Assembly: GCA_049514335.1 (NCBI GenBank)
Contig: JBEKVE010000007.1
Location: 1-36,576, forward strand
Reading direction: 5' to 3'
Source of the DNA: JBEKVE01 sp049514335
GTDB lineage: Bacteria > Actinomycetota > Acidimicrobiia > Acidimicrobiales > UBA8190
Length of the DNA stretch: 36,576 nucleotides
In this document: positions 21,764-29,917 of the stretch, piece by piece
Numbering within the stretch: position 1 is the stretch's first letter
How the letters are laid out: each line of letters opens with the position of its first letter
Made by a program: the position numbers and the translations under genes
Notes under the pieces: generated by a model
The model's database searches: none
What the model was told of the DNA's origin: nothing
What the model saw: the letters and a program-made list of their open reading frames with translations, nothing else

Positions 21764-21799
21764 GGCTCGGCACCGGTCGTCCCATGCCGGTGCCGAGCC
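21764..21799. terminator. 13-bp perfect inverted repeat, probable terminator
   Basis: GGCTCGGCACCGG (21764-21776) pairs perfectly with CCGGTGCCGAGCC (21787-21799) around a 10-nt loop. It lies 84 nt past the stop of the phosphotriesterase-like gene on the minus strand, without a T tract. It may be a terminator or a protein-binding palindrome. Confidence 0.45.
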
Positions 21800-21883
21800 G
21801 ACTCGGGTCGCGGCGCGCACCCCCGTGGCCGGTGTGACGCGTCCGTGCACCGGCCATGCTCCGTCGGCGACGGGGCCGGCACG

Positions 21884-22858
21884 TCAGTAGGCGGCACCGT
21901 GGTCGAGGATGCGGCGGGGGTTTCGCACCAGCATGGCGTCGATGTGATCGGCGCTCACGCCCCGCTCGCGCAGCGCCGGCAGGACGTCGTGGCTGATGTG
22001 CAGGAAGTGCCAGTTGGGCTGAGCGGCGCTGAGGAAGTCGTCGTCGAACCAGTCCATGTGGCAGCCCGCGTCGTGGGAGAGGACGAGGGCGTCGGCCCAG
22101 CCCTGCTCGCACAGGCGCGCCACCGTCTCGACGCGCTCGGGCGTCGGGCAGTAGGCGTCGACGCCGAAACGGTCCATCCCCAAGGTGGACCCCGCCTCCA
22201 GGAGCGTGCCGAGATAGGCGAGGTCGGTGCTGTCGCCGCTGTGGCCGATGACCACCCGGGTGAGGTCGACACCCTCCTCCCCGAACACGCGTTGCTGGTC
22301 GATACCCCGGTGGGTACCGACGTGGGTGTGGGTCGAGATGGGAAGGCCCGTCTGACGATGGACCCGGGCCACGGCGCGCAGCACCCGTTCCACACCAGGG
22401 GTGAGGCCCGGCTCGTCGGTGGCGCACTTGAGGATGCCGGGAAGGACGCCGGATCCGGCGATCCCCTCCTCGATGTCGTGGAGGAAGAACTCGTCGAGGA
22501 TGTCCACGTTGTTCGGCCGGAACGCCGCCCCCCGGTAGTCGAAGTAGTGGGGGAGGTCGTTGTAGGTGTAGAGCCCGGTGGCCACCACGATGTGCAGGTC
22601 GACCTGGGACGCCACCTCCTGGACGACCTCGATGTCGCGGCCCAGGCCCACCACGGTGAGGTCGACGATGGTGTCGATGCCCGCCGCCTTGAGCTCGTGC
22701 AGGCGGTCGACCGCCTGGGCCACCCGGCTCTTGCGGTCCCACCCCGTCGGCCAGTTGGCGGCCACCTCGGGCGAGCGCACGAACACGTGCTCGTGCATGA
22801 GCGTCGCCCCCAGCGCCGATGCGTCGATCGGGCCCCGCACCGTGTTGACCTGCCCCAT
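21884..22858 (-). CDS. phosphotriesterase-like lactonase family hydrolase
   Basis: This amidohydrolase-fold enzyme (324 residues) keeps the binuclear metal ligands of the PTE/PLL family: His22 and His24 in LMHEHVF, Lys144 in GILKCATD (the lysine that becomes carboxylated), His177/His179 in STHTHVGTH, His206 in VVIGHSGD and Asp263 in LSHDAG. Members hydrolyse lactones, including acyl-homoserine lactones, and some have side activity on organophosphates; the natural substrate here is not clear. ATG 22858 follows GGAGGG and leaves a leader of about 54 nt from the TAGGGT at 22919-22924. No cofactor or partner gene is adjacent. Confidence 0.85.
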   Translation of the reverse strand: MGQVNTVRGPIDASALGATLMHEHVFVRSPEVAANWPTGWDRKSRVAQAVDRLHELKAAGIDTIVDLTVVGLGRDIEVVQEVASQVDLHIVVATGLYTYNDLPHYFDYRGAAFRPNNVDILDEFFLHDIEEGIAGSGVLPGILKCATDEPGLTPGVERVLRAVARVHRQTGLPISTHTHVGTHRGIDQQRVFGEEGVDLTRVVIGHSGDSTDLAYLGTLLEAGSTLGMDRFGVDAYCPTPERVETVARLCEQGWADALVLSHDAGCHMDWFDDDFLSAAQPNWHFLHISHDVLPALRERGVSADHIDAMLVRNPRRILDHGAAY

Positions 22859-22918
22859 GTGCCCTCCCTCTCCGTCGCTCCTCCGTGTGGCACCGGGTGC
22901 GCTGCCACGGACCGGCGT

Positions 22919-22924
22919 ACCCTA
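22919..22924 (-). promoter_or_regulatory. candidate -10 for the phosphotriesterase-like gene
   Basis: TAGGGT on the minus strand gives a leader of about 54 nt. With the base at 22918 the site reads TACCCTA, so it could also fire rightwards. Confidence 0.35.
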
Positions 22925-22957
22925 CCGGTGGCGCCGTCCGCCACCGGCCTCCGGTGC

Positions 22958-23365
22958 TCAGCCCGCCCGGTCGGGCCCGGCCCGCTCGACGGTGATGCGC
23001 AGCAGCACCCGTCGCTCGCGCTCCATGGCCGCCCGGTACTCGTCCCAATCGGGGTGCTCGCCCCCGACCTGGCGGTAGTAGGCCATGAGCCCGTCCATGG
23101 CGTCGGGCAGCGACACCACCTCCACCGGGCCTTCCACCTGCACCCACTCCCCGTAGAAGGCGTCGGTGAAGACGAGCAGCGCGGCGTGGGGCCGCCGCCG
23201 GAGGTTCTTCGTCTTGAGCGCGGTCTCGCGCGTGCTCACCACCACGGTGTCGCCGTCCACCGCTGCTGCCACCGGCGACAACTGCGGGCCCCCGTCGGCC
23301 CGGGTGGTGGCGAGCACGGCGCGGTGGTTGGCCTTTATGAATTCGAGTGCCTCGGTGCGGTCCAT
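22958..23365 (-). CDS. PPOX-class probable F420-dependent protein, Rv1155-like
   Basis: This 135-residue split-barrel flavin/deazaflavin-binding protein aligns well with Rv1155: AVLATTRADGGPQLSPVAAAVDGD, TKNLRRRPHAALLVF, VQVEGPVEVV, YYRQVGGEHPDWDEYRAAMERERRVLLRI. Rv1155 and its relatives bind coenzyme F420 and are thought to be F420-dependent reductases, but substrates are unclear. The chromophore synthase gene fbiC lies about 6 kb away, so the host probably makes F420. ATG 23365 is supported by a -10 element 6 nt upstream. The gene is divergent from the acyl-CoA ligase gene, with 81 bp between starts. Confidence 0.82.
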   Translation of the reverse strand: MDRTEALEFIKANHRAVLATTRADGGPQLSPVAAAVDGDTVVVSTRETALKTKNLRRRPHAALLVFTDAFYGEWVQVEGPVEVVSLPDAMDGLMAYYRQVGGEHPDWDEYRAAMERERRVLLRITVERAGPDRAG

Positions 23366-23371
23366 GGTGCG

Positions 23372-23377
23372 AGGGTA
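23372..23377 (-). promoter_or_regulatory. -10 element for the Rv1155-like gene, leaderless
   Basis: On the minus strand TACCCT is followed after 6 nt by ATG 23365. Confidence 0.5.
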
Positions 23378-23434
23378 TTGCGTCTGTCCGGGCCGTGCCG
23401 TGCGGCCGGCCCGGACCGGCCAGCGGGGCACCGA

Positions 23435-23440
23435 TATGCT
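23435..23440 (+). promoter_or_regulatory. -10 element for the acyl-CoA ligase gene, leaderless
   Basis: TATGCT is followed after 6 nt by ATG 23447. Confidence 0.5.
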
Positions 23441-23446
23441 CCGGCC

Positions 23447-25078
23447 ATGCAGAGCACGATGCAGGACGGCCCCCTGTTGGTGAGCGGCATCCTCCGGCGG
23501 GGCGTGTCGGTGTATGGCGACAGCAGGGTGGTCACGGCCCGGGAAGAGGGGTACCGGGAGGCCACGTTCGCCGAGGTGGGGGCGCGGGCCGAGCGCCTGG
23601 CGCGGGCGCTCGAGCGGCTCGGCGTGGGCGCTGACGACCGGGTGGGGACCTTCGCCTGGAACGACCAGGAGCACCTCGAGGCCTACCTGGCGGTCCCCTC
23701 CATGGGGGCGGTGCTGCACACCCTCAACATCCGCCTCTTCCCCGAGCAGCTCTCCTATGTCGTCAACCACGGCGAGGACAAGGTCGTCATCCTCGACGCC
23801 TCGGTGGCGCCTCTGTTCGCCCGGGTGCGGGCCGAGTGCAAGACCGTGGAGCACGTCATCGTGGTGGGGGAGGGCGACACGACCGGACTGGGCGACACCC
23901 TGTCCTACGACGAGCTGGTCTCGGCCGAGGAGCCGGGATTCTCCTGGCCCGACCTCGACGAGCGTCAGGCGGCGTCGATGTGTTACACGAGCGGCACCAC
24001 GGGCAACCCCAAGGGCGTGGTCTACAGCCACCGCTCCACCTGGCTGCACGCCTTCGCGGGCATGACCGTCAATTGCGTAGGGGCGAGCGAATCCGACCGC
24101 GCCCTTGTGATCGTGCCCATGTTCCACGCCAACGCGTGGGGCATGCCGTACACCGCCTTCTTCGCCGGCACCGACCTCATCCTGCCCGAGCGCTTCCTGC
24201 AGGCCGAGCCCCTCGCCCGCATGATCCGCGAGCAGCGCGTCACGCTGTCGCTCGGTGTGCCCACCATCTGGAACGACCTGTTGCACTACGCCCAGAACCA
24301 CGCGGTGGACCTGTCGACGCTGCGGCTGGTCACGGCGGGGGGCTCCGCCGTGCCGCGCTCGCTCATGGAGGCCTACCAGGAGCGCTTCGGCGTCACCATG
24401 ATCCAGGGCTGGGGGATGACCGAGACGAGCCCGGTGTGCGCCTTCGGCCGGCCCCCGAAGGGCATCGCACCCGAAGAGGAGATGGACTGGCGGGCGAAGA
24501 CAGGGCGCATCATCGCCGGGGTCGAGCTGCGCGTCGTCGACGAGGAGGGCGCCGTCATGCCCAACGACGGCGCGTCGGTGGGGGAGTTCGAGGTGCGCGG
24601 TCCGTGGATCACCGCCTCGTACTACGGCGACCCCTCACCGGACCGCTTCCACGACGGGTGGCTGCGCACCGGGGACGTCGGGTCGCTCGACGACCGCGGG
24701 TACATGCAGATCTCGGACCGGACCAAGGACGTCATCAAGTCCGGGGGGGAATGGATCTCGTCGGTCGAGCTCGAGAACGCCGTGATGGCGCACCCCGGGG
24801 TGTACGAGGCGGCGGTCATCGGTGTGCCCGACGAACGGTGGGACGAGCGGCCGCTCGTGGTGGTGGTGACGGCCGAGGGCGCGCAACCCGAAGCGGCGGA
24901 GATCCTGGCCTTCTTGTCGGGCCGCGTGGCGCGCTGGTGGCTGCCCGAGCGCTGGAGCTTCGCGGCGGAGATCCCCAAGACCTCGGTGGGCAAGTTCGAC
25001 AAGAAAGTGCTCCGGGCCAGGGTGGCCGACGGTGCCCTCGACATCCTCGAGGTGGACCTGCCGGCCCGGGACGGCTGA
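23447..25078 (+). CDS. fatty acyl-CoA ligase (AMP-forming)
   Basis: The 543-residue enzyme activates a fatty acid with ATP and CoA through an acyl-adenylate. It has the P-loop CYTSGTTGNPKGVVYSHRS (about residues 178-196), VPMFHANAWGMPY, the core motif GWGMTETSP near 320, the hinge region with WLRTGDVGSLDDRGYMQISDRTKD, and the C-terminal catalytic Lys region in PKTSVGKFDKKVLR. The pattern is that of medium/long-chain ligases of the AlkK/FadD type. The chain length used cannot be told from sequence alone. The start is supported by TATGCT 6 nt upstream. The following 78-residue gene is probably in the same transcript. Confidence 0.9.
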   Translation: MQSTMQDGPLLVSGILRRGVSVYGDSRVVTAREEGYREATFAEVGARAERLARALERLGVGADDRVGTFAWNDQEHLEAYLAVPSMGAVLHTLNIRLFPEQLSYVVNHGEDKVVILDASVAPLFARVRAECKTVEHVIVVGEGDTTGLGDTLSYDELVSAEEPGFSWPDLDERQAASMCYTSGTTGNPKGVVYSHRSTWLHAFAGMTVNCVGASESDRALVIVPMFHANAWGMPYTAFFAGTDLILPERFLQAEPLARMIREQRVTLSLGVPTIWNDLLHYAQNHAVDLSTLRLVTAGGSAVPRSLMEAYQERFGVTMIQGWGMTETSPVCAFGRPPKGIAPEEEMDWRAKTGRIIAGVELRVVDEEGAVMPNDGASVGEFEVRGPWITASYYGDPSPDRFHDGWLRTGDVGSLDDRGYMQISDRTKDVIKSGGEWISSVELENAVMAHPGVYEAAVIGVPDERWDERPLVVVVTAEGAQPEAAEILAFLSGRVARWWLPERWSFAAEIPKTSVGKFDKKVLRARVADGALDILEVDLPARDG

Positions 25079-25088
25079 GGGCGTGGGC

Positions 25089-25142
25089 ATGCGTGCTGTA
25101 CCGGTGCCGGTGCCGGTGCCGGCGGCAGTGGTGGTGCCGTGA
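25089..25142 (+). CDS. 17-codon Val-Pro repeat ORF, possibly a coupling peptide
   Basis: ATG 25089 follows the ligase stop by 10 nt and has GAGGG 7 nt upstream. It encodes MRAVPVPVPVPAAVVVP, and its TGA overlaps the GTG of the next gene in a GTGA. The DNA is a short CCGGTG repeat (25101-25122). It may be chance, but the Pro-rich peptide and overlap make it a possible coupling or stalling ORF. Confidence 0.25.
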   Translation: MRAVPVPVPVPAAVVVP

Positions 25143-25375
25143 GCGTCGAGGACGTGGCGGACCGGCTCGAGGCCATCGCCGAGGAGCTGGCCGACCTGGC
25201 CATCGACCGCCTGTCGGTGGCGTCGGGGGCGGCCCGGCGCGGTGAGGACCCCGATCCCGCCCTGGTGGCCGAGGAGCGGCGTCTCACCCGGGCCCGCCGG
25301 GCGGTGGAGAAGGCGGTGGTGCTGCTGCGTCCGAGCGGGAGCGGCGCCCACGGGGACGACGACAGCGCAGGCTGA
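25139..25375 (+). CDS. small helical protein, function unknown
   Basis: The 78-residue acidic protein is almost all helix: VEDVADRLEAIAEELADLAIDRLSVAS, then LVAEERRLTRARRAVEKAVVLL, ending in an Asp/Gly-rich tail. Heptad-like spacing of Leu/Ile/Val suggests a coiled coil. There is no signal or membrane segment. It follows the acyl-CoA ligase by 60 bp in the same orientation. GTG 25139 overlaps the stop of the 17-codon ORF. I do not recognise the family. Confidence 0.55.
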   Translation: MSVEDVADRLEAIAEELADLAIDRLSVASGAARRGEDPDPALVAEERRLTRARRAVEKAVVLLRPSGSGAHGDDDSAG

Positions 25376-25409
25376 GGCGAGCGGCGTGGATCGCCGGTGC
25401 GTCGTTGTG

Positions 25410-25436
25410 TACGGTCCGTTGCAGAGCGTGCGCAAC
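25410..25436 (+). promoter_or_regulatory. possible promoter and GTTGC/GCAAC repeat before the SGNH gene
   Basis: TACGGT (25410-25415) is a candidate -10 giving a leader of about 50 nt. Just downstream, GTTGC (25418-25422) and GCAAC (25432-25436) form an inverted repeat with a 9-nt gap over the expected transcription start. The match is short, so this is tentative. Confidence 0.25.
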
Positions 25437-25472
25437 AAACGGGGCGCGTCGGTACCACGGCGGGGGAGACCC

Positions 25473-26366
25473 ATGAGAGCCAGAACGTTGCGTCGTCGGC
25501 CGGTGCGGGTCCTGGTGGGATCCGGCCTGCTGTTGGCCTCGACCTTCGCCGCCCTCGGCGTCGCCGTGCCGGCGGCGCATGCCAAGACGGCGCTGCAGTA
25601 CGTGGCCCTGGGCGACTCGTACTCGGCGGGCCCGCTCGACGGGGCCACCACGGGCAATCTCCTGTGCCTGCAGTCATCGGCGAGCTACCCCTTCGACACG
25701 GCGTCGTACCTCGGGGCGTCGCTGAACGACGTGTCGTGCTCGGGGGCCACCTCGGCCGACCTCACGACCGCATCGCAGTACCCGGGAGTGGGGCCCCAGG
25801 TCGACGCCCTGTCGTCGTCGACCCAGCTCGTGACGCTGACCGATGGCGGCAACGACAACGGGCTGTTCGTCTCGGCCCTGGTGGACTGCGGCGTCATCGA
25901 CATCTTCGACGTGTTCAACATCGGGAGCCCGTGCAAGGCCGTGTACGGGAACACGTTCACCAACGACGTGGCCTCGGACGCGTCGACGGTCAAGCAGACC
26001 TTCGCCGCCATCAAGGCCGCCGCCCCGAACGCCCAGGTGTACGTCCTCGGCTACCCCGACATCCTCCCCTCGAGTGGCGGGTGCTACCCGACCATGCCCC
26101 TCAGCAACGGCGACACGTCGTACCTGAACAGCCTGGAGCTGGACCTCGACGCCATGATCCAGACCGAGGCGGCGGCGGTCGGGGTGCACTACGTGTCGAC
26201 CTACTCGCAGTTCGTGGGGCACGGATCGTGCGCCTCGGGGTCGAACCAGTGGATCAATCCCATCATCGCCACCAACGGGGGCATCTCCGTGCATCCGAAC
26301 GCCAAGGGCGAGCAGGAGATGGCCGGCATCCTCGAGTCGGCGTTGGCGGCCGGCGGCATCTCGTAG
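25473..26366 (+). CDS. secreted SGNH/GDSL-family esterase or lipase
   Basis: The 297-residue precursor has a signal peptide (basic start, hydrophobic core, cleavage after AHA at residue 37). Block I is VALGDSYSAG with nucleophile Ser49, block III is LTDGGNDNG, and block V is ISVHPNAKGEQEMA with His274. This matches the actinobacterial secreted esterase/lipase group. Six cysteines in the mature part (for example in LLCLQSS, VSCSGA, VDCGV, SPCKAV, GGCYP, GSCASG) could form three disulfides, as in Streptomyces enzymes of this family. The substrate is unknown. ATG 25473 follows a GGGGGAG ribosome-binding site. Confidence 0.88.
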   Translation: MRARTLRRRPVRVLVGSGLLLASTFAALGVAVPAAHAKTALQYVALGDSYSAGPLDGATTGNLLCLQSSASYPFDTASYLGASLNDVSCSGATSADLTTASQYPGVGPQVDALSSSTQLVTLTDGGNDNGLFVSALVDCGVIDIFDVFNIGSPCKAVYGNTFTNDVASDASTVKQTFAAIKAAAPNAQVYVLGYPDILPSSGGCYPTMPLSNGDTSYLNSLELDLDAMIQTEAAAVGVHYVSTYSQFVGHGSCASGSNQWINPIIATNGGISVHPNAKGEQEMAGILESALAAGGIS

Positions 26367-26410
26367 GGCGCCGCCGGGTCCTACGAGCCGGCCGGTGACG
26401 GTCGGAGGGC

Positions 26411-26432
26411 CCCGGATCCCCGTGGGACCGGG
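26411..26432. terminator. hairpin between convergent SGNH and LOG genes
   Basis: CCCGGATCC and GGGACCGGG pair around a 4-nt loop with one A-A mismatch and one G-T pair, 45 nt after the SGNH stop. A TCCTTCC run follows on the plus strand. It may serve both genes. Confidence 0.45.
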
Positions 26433-26453
26433 TCCTTCCGCGTGCCGGCGGGG

Positions 26454-27554
26454 TCAGAGGGCGTTCAGGGCGTCGATGAGCTGGCGCAGACGGCCGTAGT
26501 GGATGCGGTCGAAGCGAAGCGCCACGCGCGGCAGGTCGAGGTGGTCGCGACTCGAGCGCTCCGGTCCGAGCGGCTTGGTGGGCCGGATCGTGCCGCTCGT
26601 GATGATGTCGGCGAACGACTCGGTCAGCTGGTGCAGCTGGGGCCGGGTGGGAGCCTGGCGCAGGCGCATCACGAGGAGGTCGCCGACCCACCGGCACGAG
26701 TGGTAGTTGCGGTAGAAGCCGAGGAGCTCGTCGGCCGCCTCGTCGACATCGGAGGTGATCTTGAACAAGGCGTGGTCCTCGGGGGACACGAGCGCACGCG
26801 AGGCGACCTCGGCGTCGAGAAAGGCGCGCCATCCGTCCCAGTAGGTGCCGCCGGGGATGTCGAGGAGGACGAGAGGCGCGGGCTGGGCCTTGCCCGTCTG
26901 CAGCAGGGTGAGGAGCTCGAAGGCCTCGTCGAGGGTGCCGAAGCCGCCGGGGAGCACGGTGTAGCCGTCGGACTCCTTGATGAGCATGAGCTTGCGGGTG
27001 AAGAAGTAGCGCATCTCCACCAGCTTCGGGTCCTGGGCGATGAACTCGTTGGCTCCCTGCTCGTGCGGGAGCCGGATGTTGACGCCGAGCGAACGCTCGC
27101 GGCCTGCGCCCTCCATGGCGGCGGCCATGATGCCCGGGCCGGCCCCGGTCACGACCATCCAGCCGTGGTGGGCCATGCGCTCGGCCAGGCGCCGCGCCTG
27201 GAGGTAGAGCGGGTCGTCGGGCAGGGTTCGGGCCGACCCGAAGAAGGTCACCTTCTGCTCGACCCGGAAGGGGCGGAAGACGCGGAAGGCCTCGGCCATC
27301 TCCGCCATGGCCGCCCGGGCCAGCTTGAGGTCGAGGGGATCGGTGTGCTCCTCGGCCAGATGGACCACGGTGCCGATGATGCCGCGGTACAGATCGCGCC
27401 GCTCGGTGACCCCCGCCGAGTCGAGCAGGGCGTCGACGAGATCTTGCTCTTCGGGCTCGAGGGCCTCGTCGGGCGTGATGTCCTCGGACCCGGCGCTGTC
27501 GGCCGCCAGGGGGATGGAGGGCGACAGTTCCTCGTCCTCGTCCTCGTCCGGCAT
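26454..27554 (-). CDS. LOG-family (TIGR00730-like) Rossmann protein
   Basis: The core (about residues 100-270) has VTFFGSARTLPDDPLY, VVTGAGPGIMAAAMEGAG, FFTRKLMLIKESDGYTVLPGGFGTLDEAFELLTLLQTGK. The PGGFGTLDE motif is the LOG signature of nucleoside 5'-monophosphate phosphoribohydrolases (cytokinin-activating in plants; the bacterial role is often unclear). The 366-residue length is larger than the 190-residue plant-like class because of an acidic N-terminal part (MPDEDEDEE and following helices) and a C-terminal extension. ATG 27554 lies 2 nt after the fbiC stop, so the two genes form an operon. The functional link to F420 synthesis is not evident. Confidence 0.82.
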   Translation of the reverse strand: MPDEDEDEELSPSIPLAADSAGSEDITPDEALEPEEQDLVDALLDSAGVTERRDLYRGIIGTVVHLAEEHTDPLDLKLARAAMAEMAEAFRVFRPFRVEQKVTFFGSARTLPDDPLYLQARRLAERMAHHGWMVVTGAGPGIMAAAMEGAGRERSLGVNIRLPHEQGANEFIAQDPKLVEMRYFFTRKLMLIKESDGYTVLPGGFGTLDEAFELLTLLQTGKAQPAPLVLLDIPGGTYWDGWRAFLDAEVASRALVSPEDHALFKITSDVDEAADELLGFYRNYHSCRWVGDLLVMRLRQAPTRPQLHQLTESFADIITSGTIRPTKPLGPERSSRDHLDLPRVALRFDRIHYGRLRQLIDALNAL

Positions 27555-27556
27555 CG

Positions 27557-29824
27557 TCAGCAGGGGGCGGGCACGCGGCCGTAGAGGGTCGTGCGCTGCT
27601 CGAGGCGTCGGCCGATCGGCTCCACCAGCGCCCGGAACTCGTCCTCGTCCATGCGCTGGCCGTGGCTGGCGCCCGCGGCGCGCGAGATGTTCTCGTCCAT
27701 GAGAGTCCCTCCGAGGTCGTTCACCCCGGCCTGGAGGGCCTGGGTCACACCGGCCGCGCCGAGTTTGACCCAGCTGGCTTGGATGTTCCGGATCCACCCC
27801 CGGTAGGCGATGCGCCCCACGGCGTGCATGAGCAGCACCTCGCGGAAGGTCGGGCCTCGTCGGGCCTTGCGCTGCAGGTAGATGGGGGACGCCATGTGCA
27901 CGAAGGGCAGCGGGACGAACTCGGTGAACCCACCCGTCTCGCGCTGGAGGTCACGCGTCGCCACGATGTGGCGCGCCCACGAGCGGGGTTGCTCCACCGA
28001 CCCGAACATGATGGTGACGTTGGAGCGCAGCCCGATGCTGTGGGCCACGCGGTGCGCCTCGAGCCATTGCTCGGTGTTGATCTTGTCCGGGCACAGCACG
28101 GCCCGCACCTCGTCGTCGAGGATCTCCGCCGCCGTGCCGGGGAGAGTGGCGAGACCCGCCTCCTTGAGGCGCGTCAGGTACTCGACGAGCGGCTCGTCGA
28201 GGCGCCGCGCCCCCTCGGTCACCTCCAGGGCGGTGAAGCCGTGGATGTGGATGCGCTCCGAGGCGGCCCGCACGGCCCGGATCACCTCGAGGTAGTAGTC
28301 GCCGTCGAAGCTCGGGTGGATGCCACCCTGCAGGCACACCTCGGTGGCGCCGGCAGCCTCGGCCTCGGTGACGCGCTCGGTGATGTCGCTCAGCTCGAGG
28401 AGATACGGCGCGCCCCGCAGGTTGAGCGACAGCGGGCCCTTGGAGAAGGCACAGAACCGGCACTTGAAGGTGCACACGTTGGTGTAGTTGATGTTGCGGT
28501 TCGCCACCCAAGTGACGACGTCACCGACCTCGTCGGACCGCAGTTGGTCGGCGACCTCGGCCACGGCCCGCACCTCGGGCCCGCGCGCCGAGAACAGCGT
28601 CACGATCTGGTCCTCGCCGACCTCTTGGCCCAGTGCCACCCCTTCGAGCACCTCGGCCACCGCGCCGGCCCGGGCGCCGGACGGTGCACCGCCGTGCAGG
28701 AGGGTCGGGGGGGCCTCGGTGCTGCCCGGCGACCAGGTGTGGTCGCGGCCGAGCCCCTCGGCGTCGGCGCGGTCGAGCACGGCGAAGCGCATGGCGGGGT
28801 CGAGCCACCGCTCGGGGTCGAGGGCGTAGGAGGGGTGGAGCGTCAGCCGGGGTGCGAGCGTCATGCCGGCGGCTTCGGTCGCCACGCGGAGCACGTCCAG
28901 GGCGGGCCAGGCGCGCTCGGGGTTCACGTGGTCGACGGTGAGCGGCGACACCCCGCCCCAGTCGTCGAGGCCGGCGTCGAGCAGGGGCCGCAGGTCGTCG
29001 GACAGGTTGGGGGGGACCTGGACGTGCACGTCGGGGGGGAGCACGATCCGCGCCACGGCGATGCTCCACAACAGCTCCTCGGGCGGGCACGGTGGGTGGC
29101 CGTGCATGGCCGTGCCCGGCTTGGGCAGGAAGTTCTGGACGATCACCTCCTGCACGTGCCCGTGCCGTCGGTGTGCGTCGGCGATGGCCTCCAGGGCCCT
29201 GATCCGCTCGGGACGCGACTCGCCGATGCCGACCAGGATCCCGGTGGTGAAGGGCACGGCCAGGGTGCCGGCGGCCTCGAGCGTGGCCAGCCGCCGCTCC
29301 GGCGTCTTGTCGGGGGCCCCACGGTGACAGTCCAGGTCGGGGTCGAGCGACTCGAGCATCATGCCCTGGCTGGCCGACACGGTCCGCAAGAGCGCCAGCT
29401 CCTCGGGCGCCAACGCCCCGGCGTTGGCGTGGGGCAGCAGGCCCGTTTCGTCGCGCACCAGGGCGCACACGGCGCGCAGGTAGTCCACCGTCGACCCGTA
29501 GCCGTGCTCGTCGAGCCACGCCCGCGCCACGGGGTAGCGCTCCTCGGGCGCCTCACCCAACGTGAAGAGCGCTTCGTGGCACCCCGCCGCCGCCCCGGCG
29601 CGGGCCACGGCCAGCACCTCGTCGGGGGACAGGTAGGGCGAGGAGAGCCTCGCCGGCGGTTTGGCGAACGTGCAGTAGCCGCACCGGTCGCGGCACAGCA
29701 TGGTGAGGGGGATGAAGACCTTGGGCGAGTACGTGACCCTCGTGCCGTGGGCGTCCGCACGGATGCCCCGTGCCGCTGCCGCCAGGTCGTCCGGCGCGGC
29801 CTCGAGAAGGTCGTCCACGCCCAC
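27557..29824 (-). CDS. fbiC: fused FO synthase (CofG-CofH), radical SAM
   Basis: FbiC makes FO, the deazaflavin chromophore of coenzyme F420, from tyrosine and 5-amino-6-ribitylamino-uracil. Two radical SAM modules are visible in one 755-residue chain. The first (CofG-like) has C-x3-C-x2-C in MLCRDRCGYCTF (Cys44, 48, 51). The second (CofH-like) has CTFKCRFCAF (Cys451, 455, 458), then LQGGIHP and IMFGSVEQPRSW. The fused form is typical of actinobacteria. GTG 29824 is chosen because TAAGGT lies 7 nt upstream; the earlier GTG 29833 lies inside that hexamer. It is transcribed with the LOG gene. Confidence 0.95.
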   Translation of the reverse strand: MGVDDLLEAAPDDLAAAARGIRADAHGTRVTYSPKVFIPLTMLCRDRCGYCTFAKPPARLSSPYLSPDEVLAVARAGAAAGCHEALFTLGEAPEERYPVARAWLDEHGYGSTVDYLRAVCALVRDETGLLPHANAGALAPEELALLRTVSASQGMMLESLDPDLDCHRGAPDKTPERRLATLEAAGTLAVPFTTGILVGIGESRPERIRALEAIADAHRRHGHVQEVIVQNFLPKPGTAMHGHPPCPPEELLWSIAVARIVLPPDVHVQVPPNLSDDLRPLLDAGLDDWGGVSPLTVDHVNPERAWPALDVLRVATEAAGMTLAPRLTLHPSYALDPERWLDPAMRFAVLDRADAEGLGRDHTWSPGSTEAPPTLLHGGAPSGARAGAVAEVLEGVALGQEVGEDQIVTLFSARGPEVRAVAEVADQLRSDEVGDVVTWVANRNINYTNVCTFKCRFCAFSKGPLSLNLRGAPYLLELSDITERVTEAEAAGATEVCLQGGIHPSFDGDYYLEVIRAVRAASERIHIHGFTALEVTEGARRLDEPLVEYLTRLKEAGLATLPGTAAEILDDEVRAVLCPDKINTEQWLEAHRVAHSIGLRSNVTIMFGSVEQPRSWARHIVATRDLQRETGGFTEFVPLPFVHMASPIYLQRKARRGPTFREVLLMHAVGRIAYRGWIRNIQASWVKLGAAGVTQALQAGVNDLGGTLMDENISRAAGASHGQRMDEDEFRALVEPIGRRLEQRTTLYGRVPAPC

Positions 29825-29831
29825 GGCGGTC

Positions 29832-29837
29832 ACCTTA
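29832..29837 (-). promoter_or_regulatory. -10 element for fbiC, leaderless
   Basis: On the minus strand TAAGGT is followed after 7 nt by GTG 29824. Confidence 0.5.
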
Positions 29838-29917
29838 GCGGTCGCCGCCCTGGCGCCGACCCTCTCCGGGAGGCGCCCCGGGCGCCGGGCGCACCCCGGC
29901 GTGGCGGGTGGGGGGCG

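Larger units (their letters stand above)
21440..21883. other. 444-bp non-coding gap with promoter and hairpin
   Basis: No convincing gene is seen. Near the left end, TACGCT on the minus strand (21485-21490) is a candidate -10 for the VOC gene with a leader of about 40 nt. At 21764-21799 there is a perfect 13-bp inverted repeat. A plus-strand ORF from ATG 21698 runs antisense through the phosphotriesterase gene and looks like a shadow frame. Confidence 0.5.

Noticed and set aside
21698..23446. Long N-terminal extension of the acyl-CoA ligase frame
   Set aside because: The extension is antisense to the lactonase and PPOX genes. The ligase N-terminus and a leaderless -10 both point to ATG 23447.
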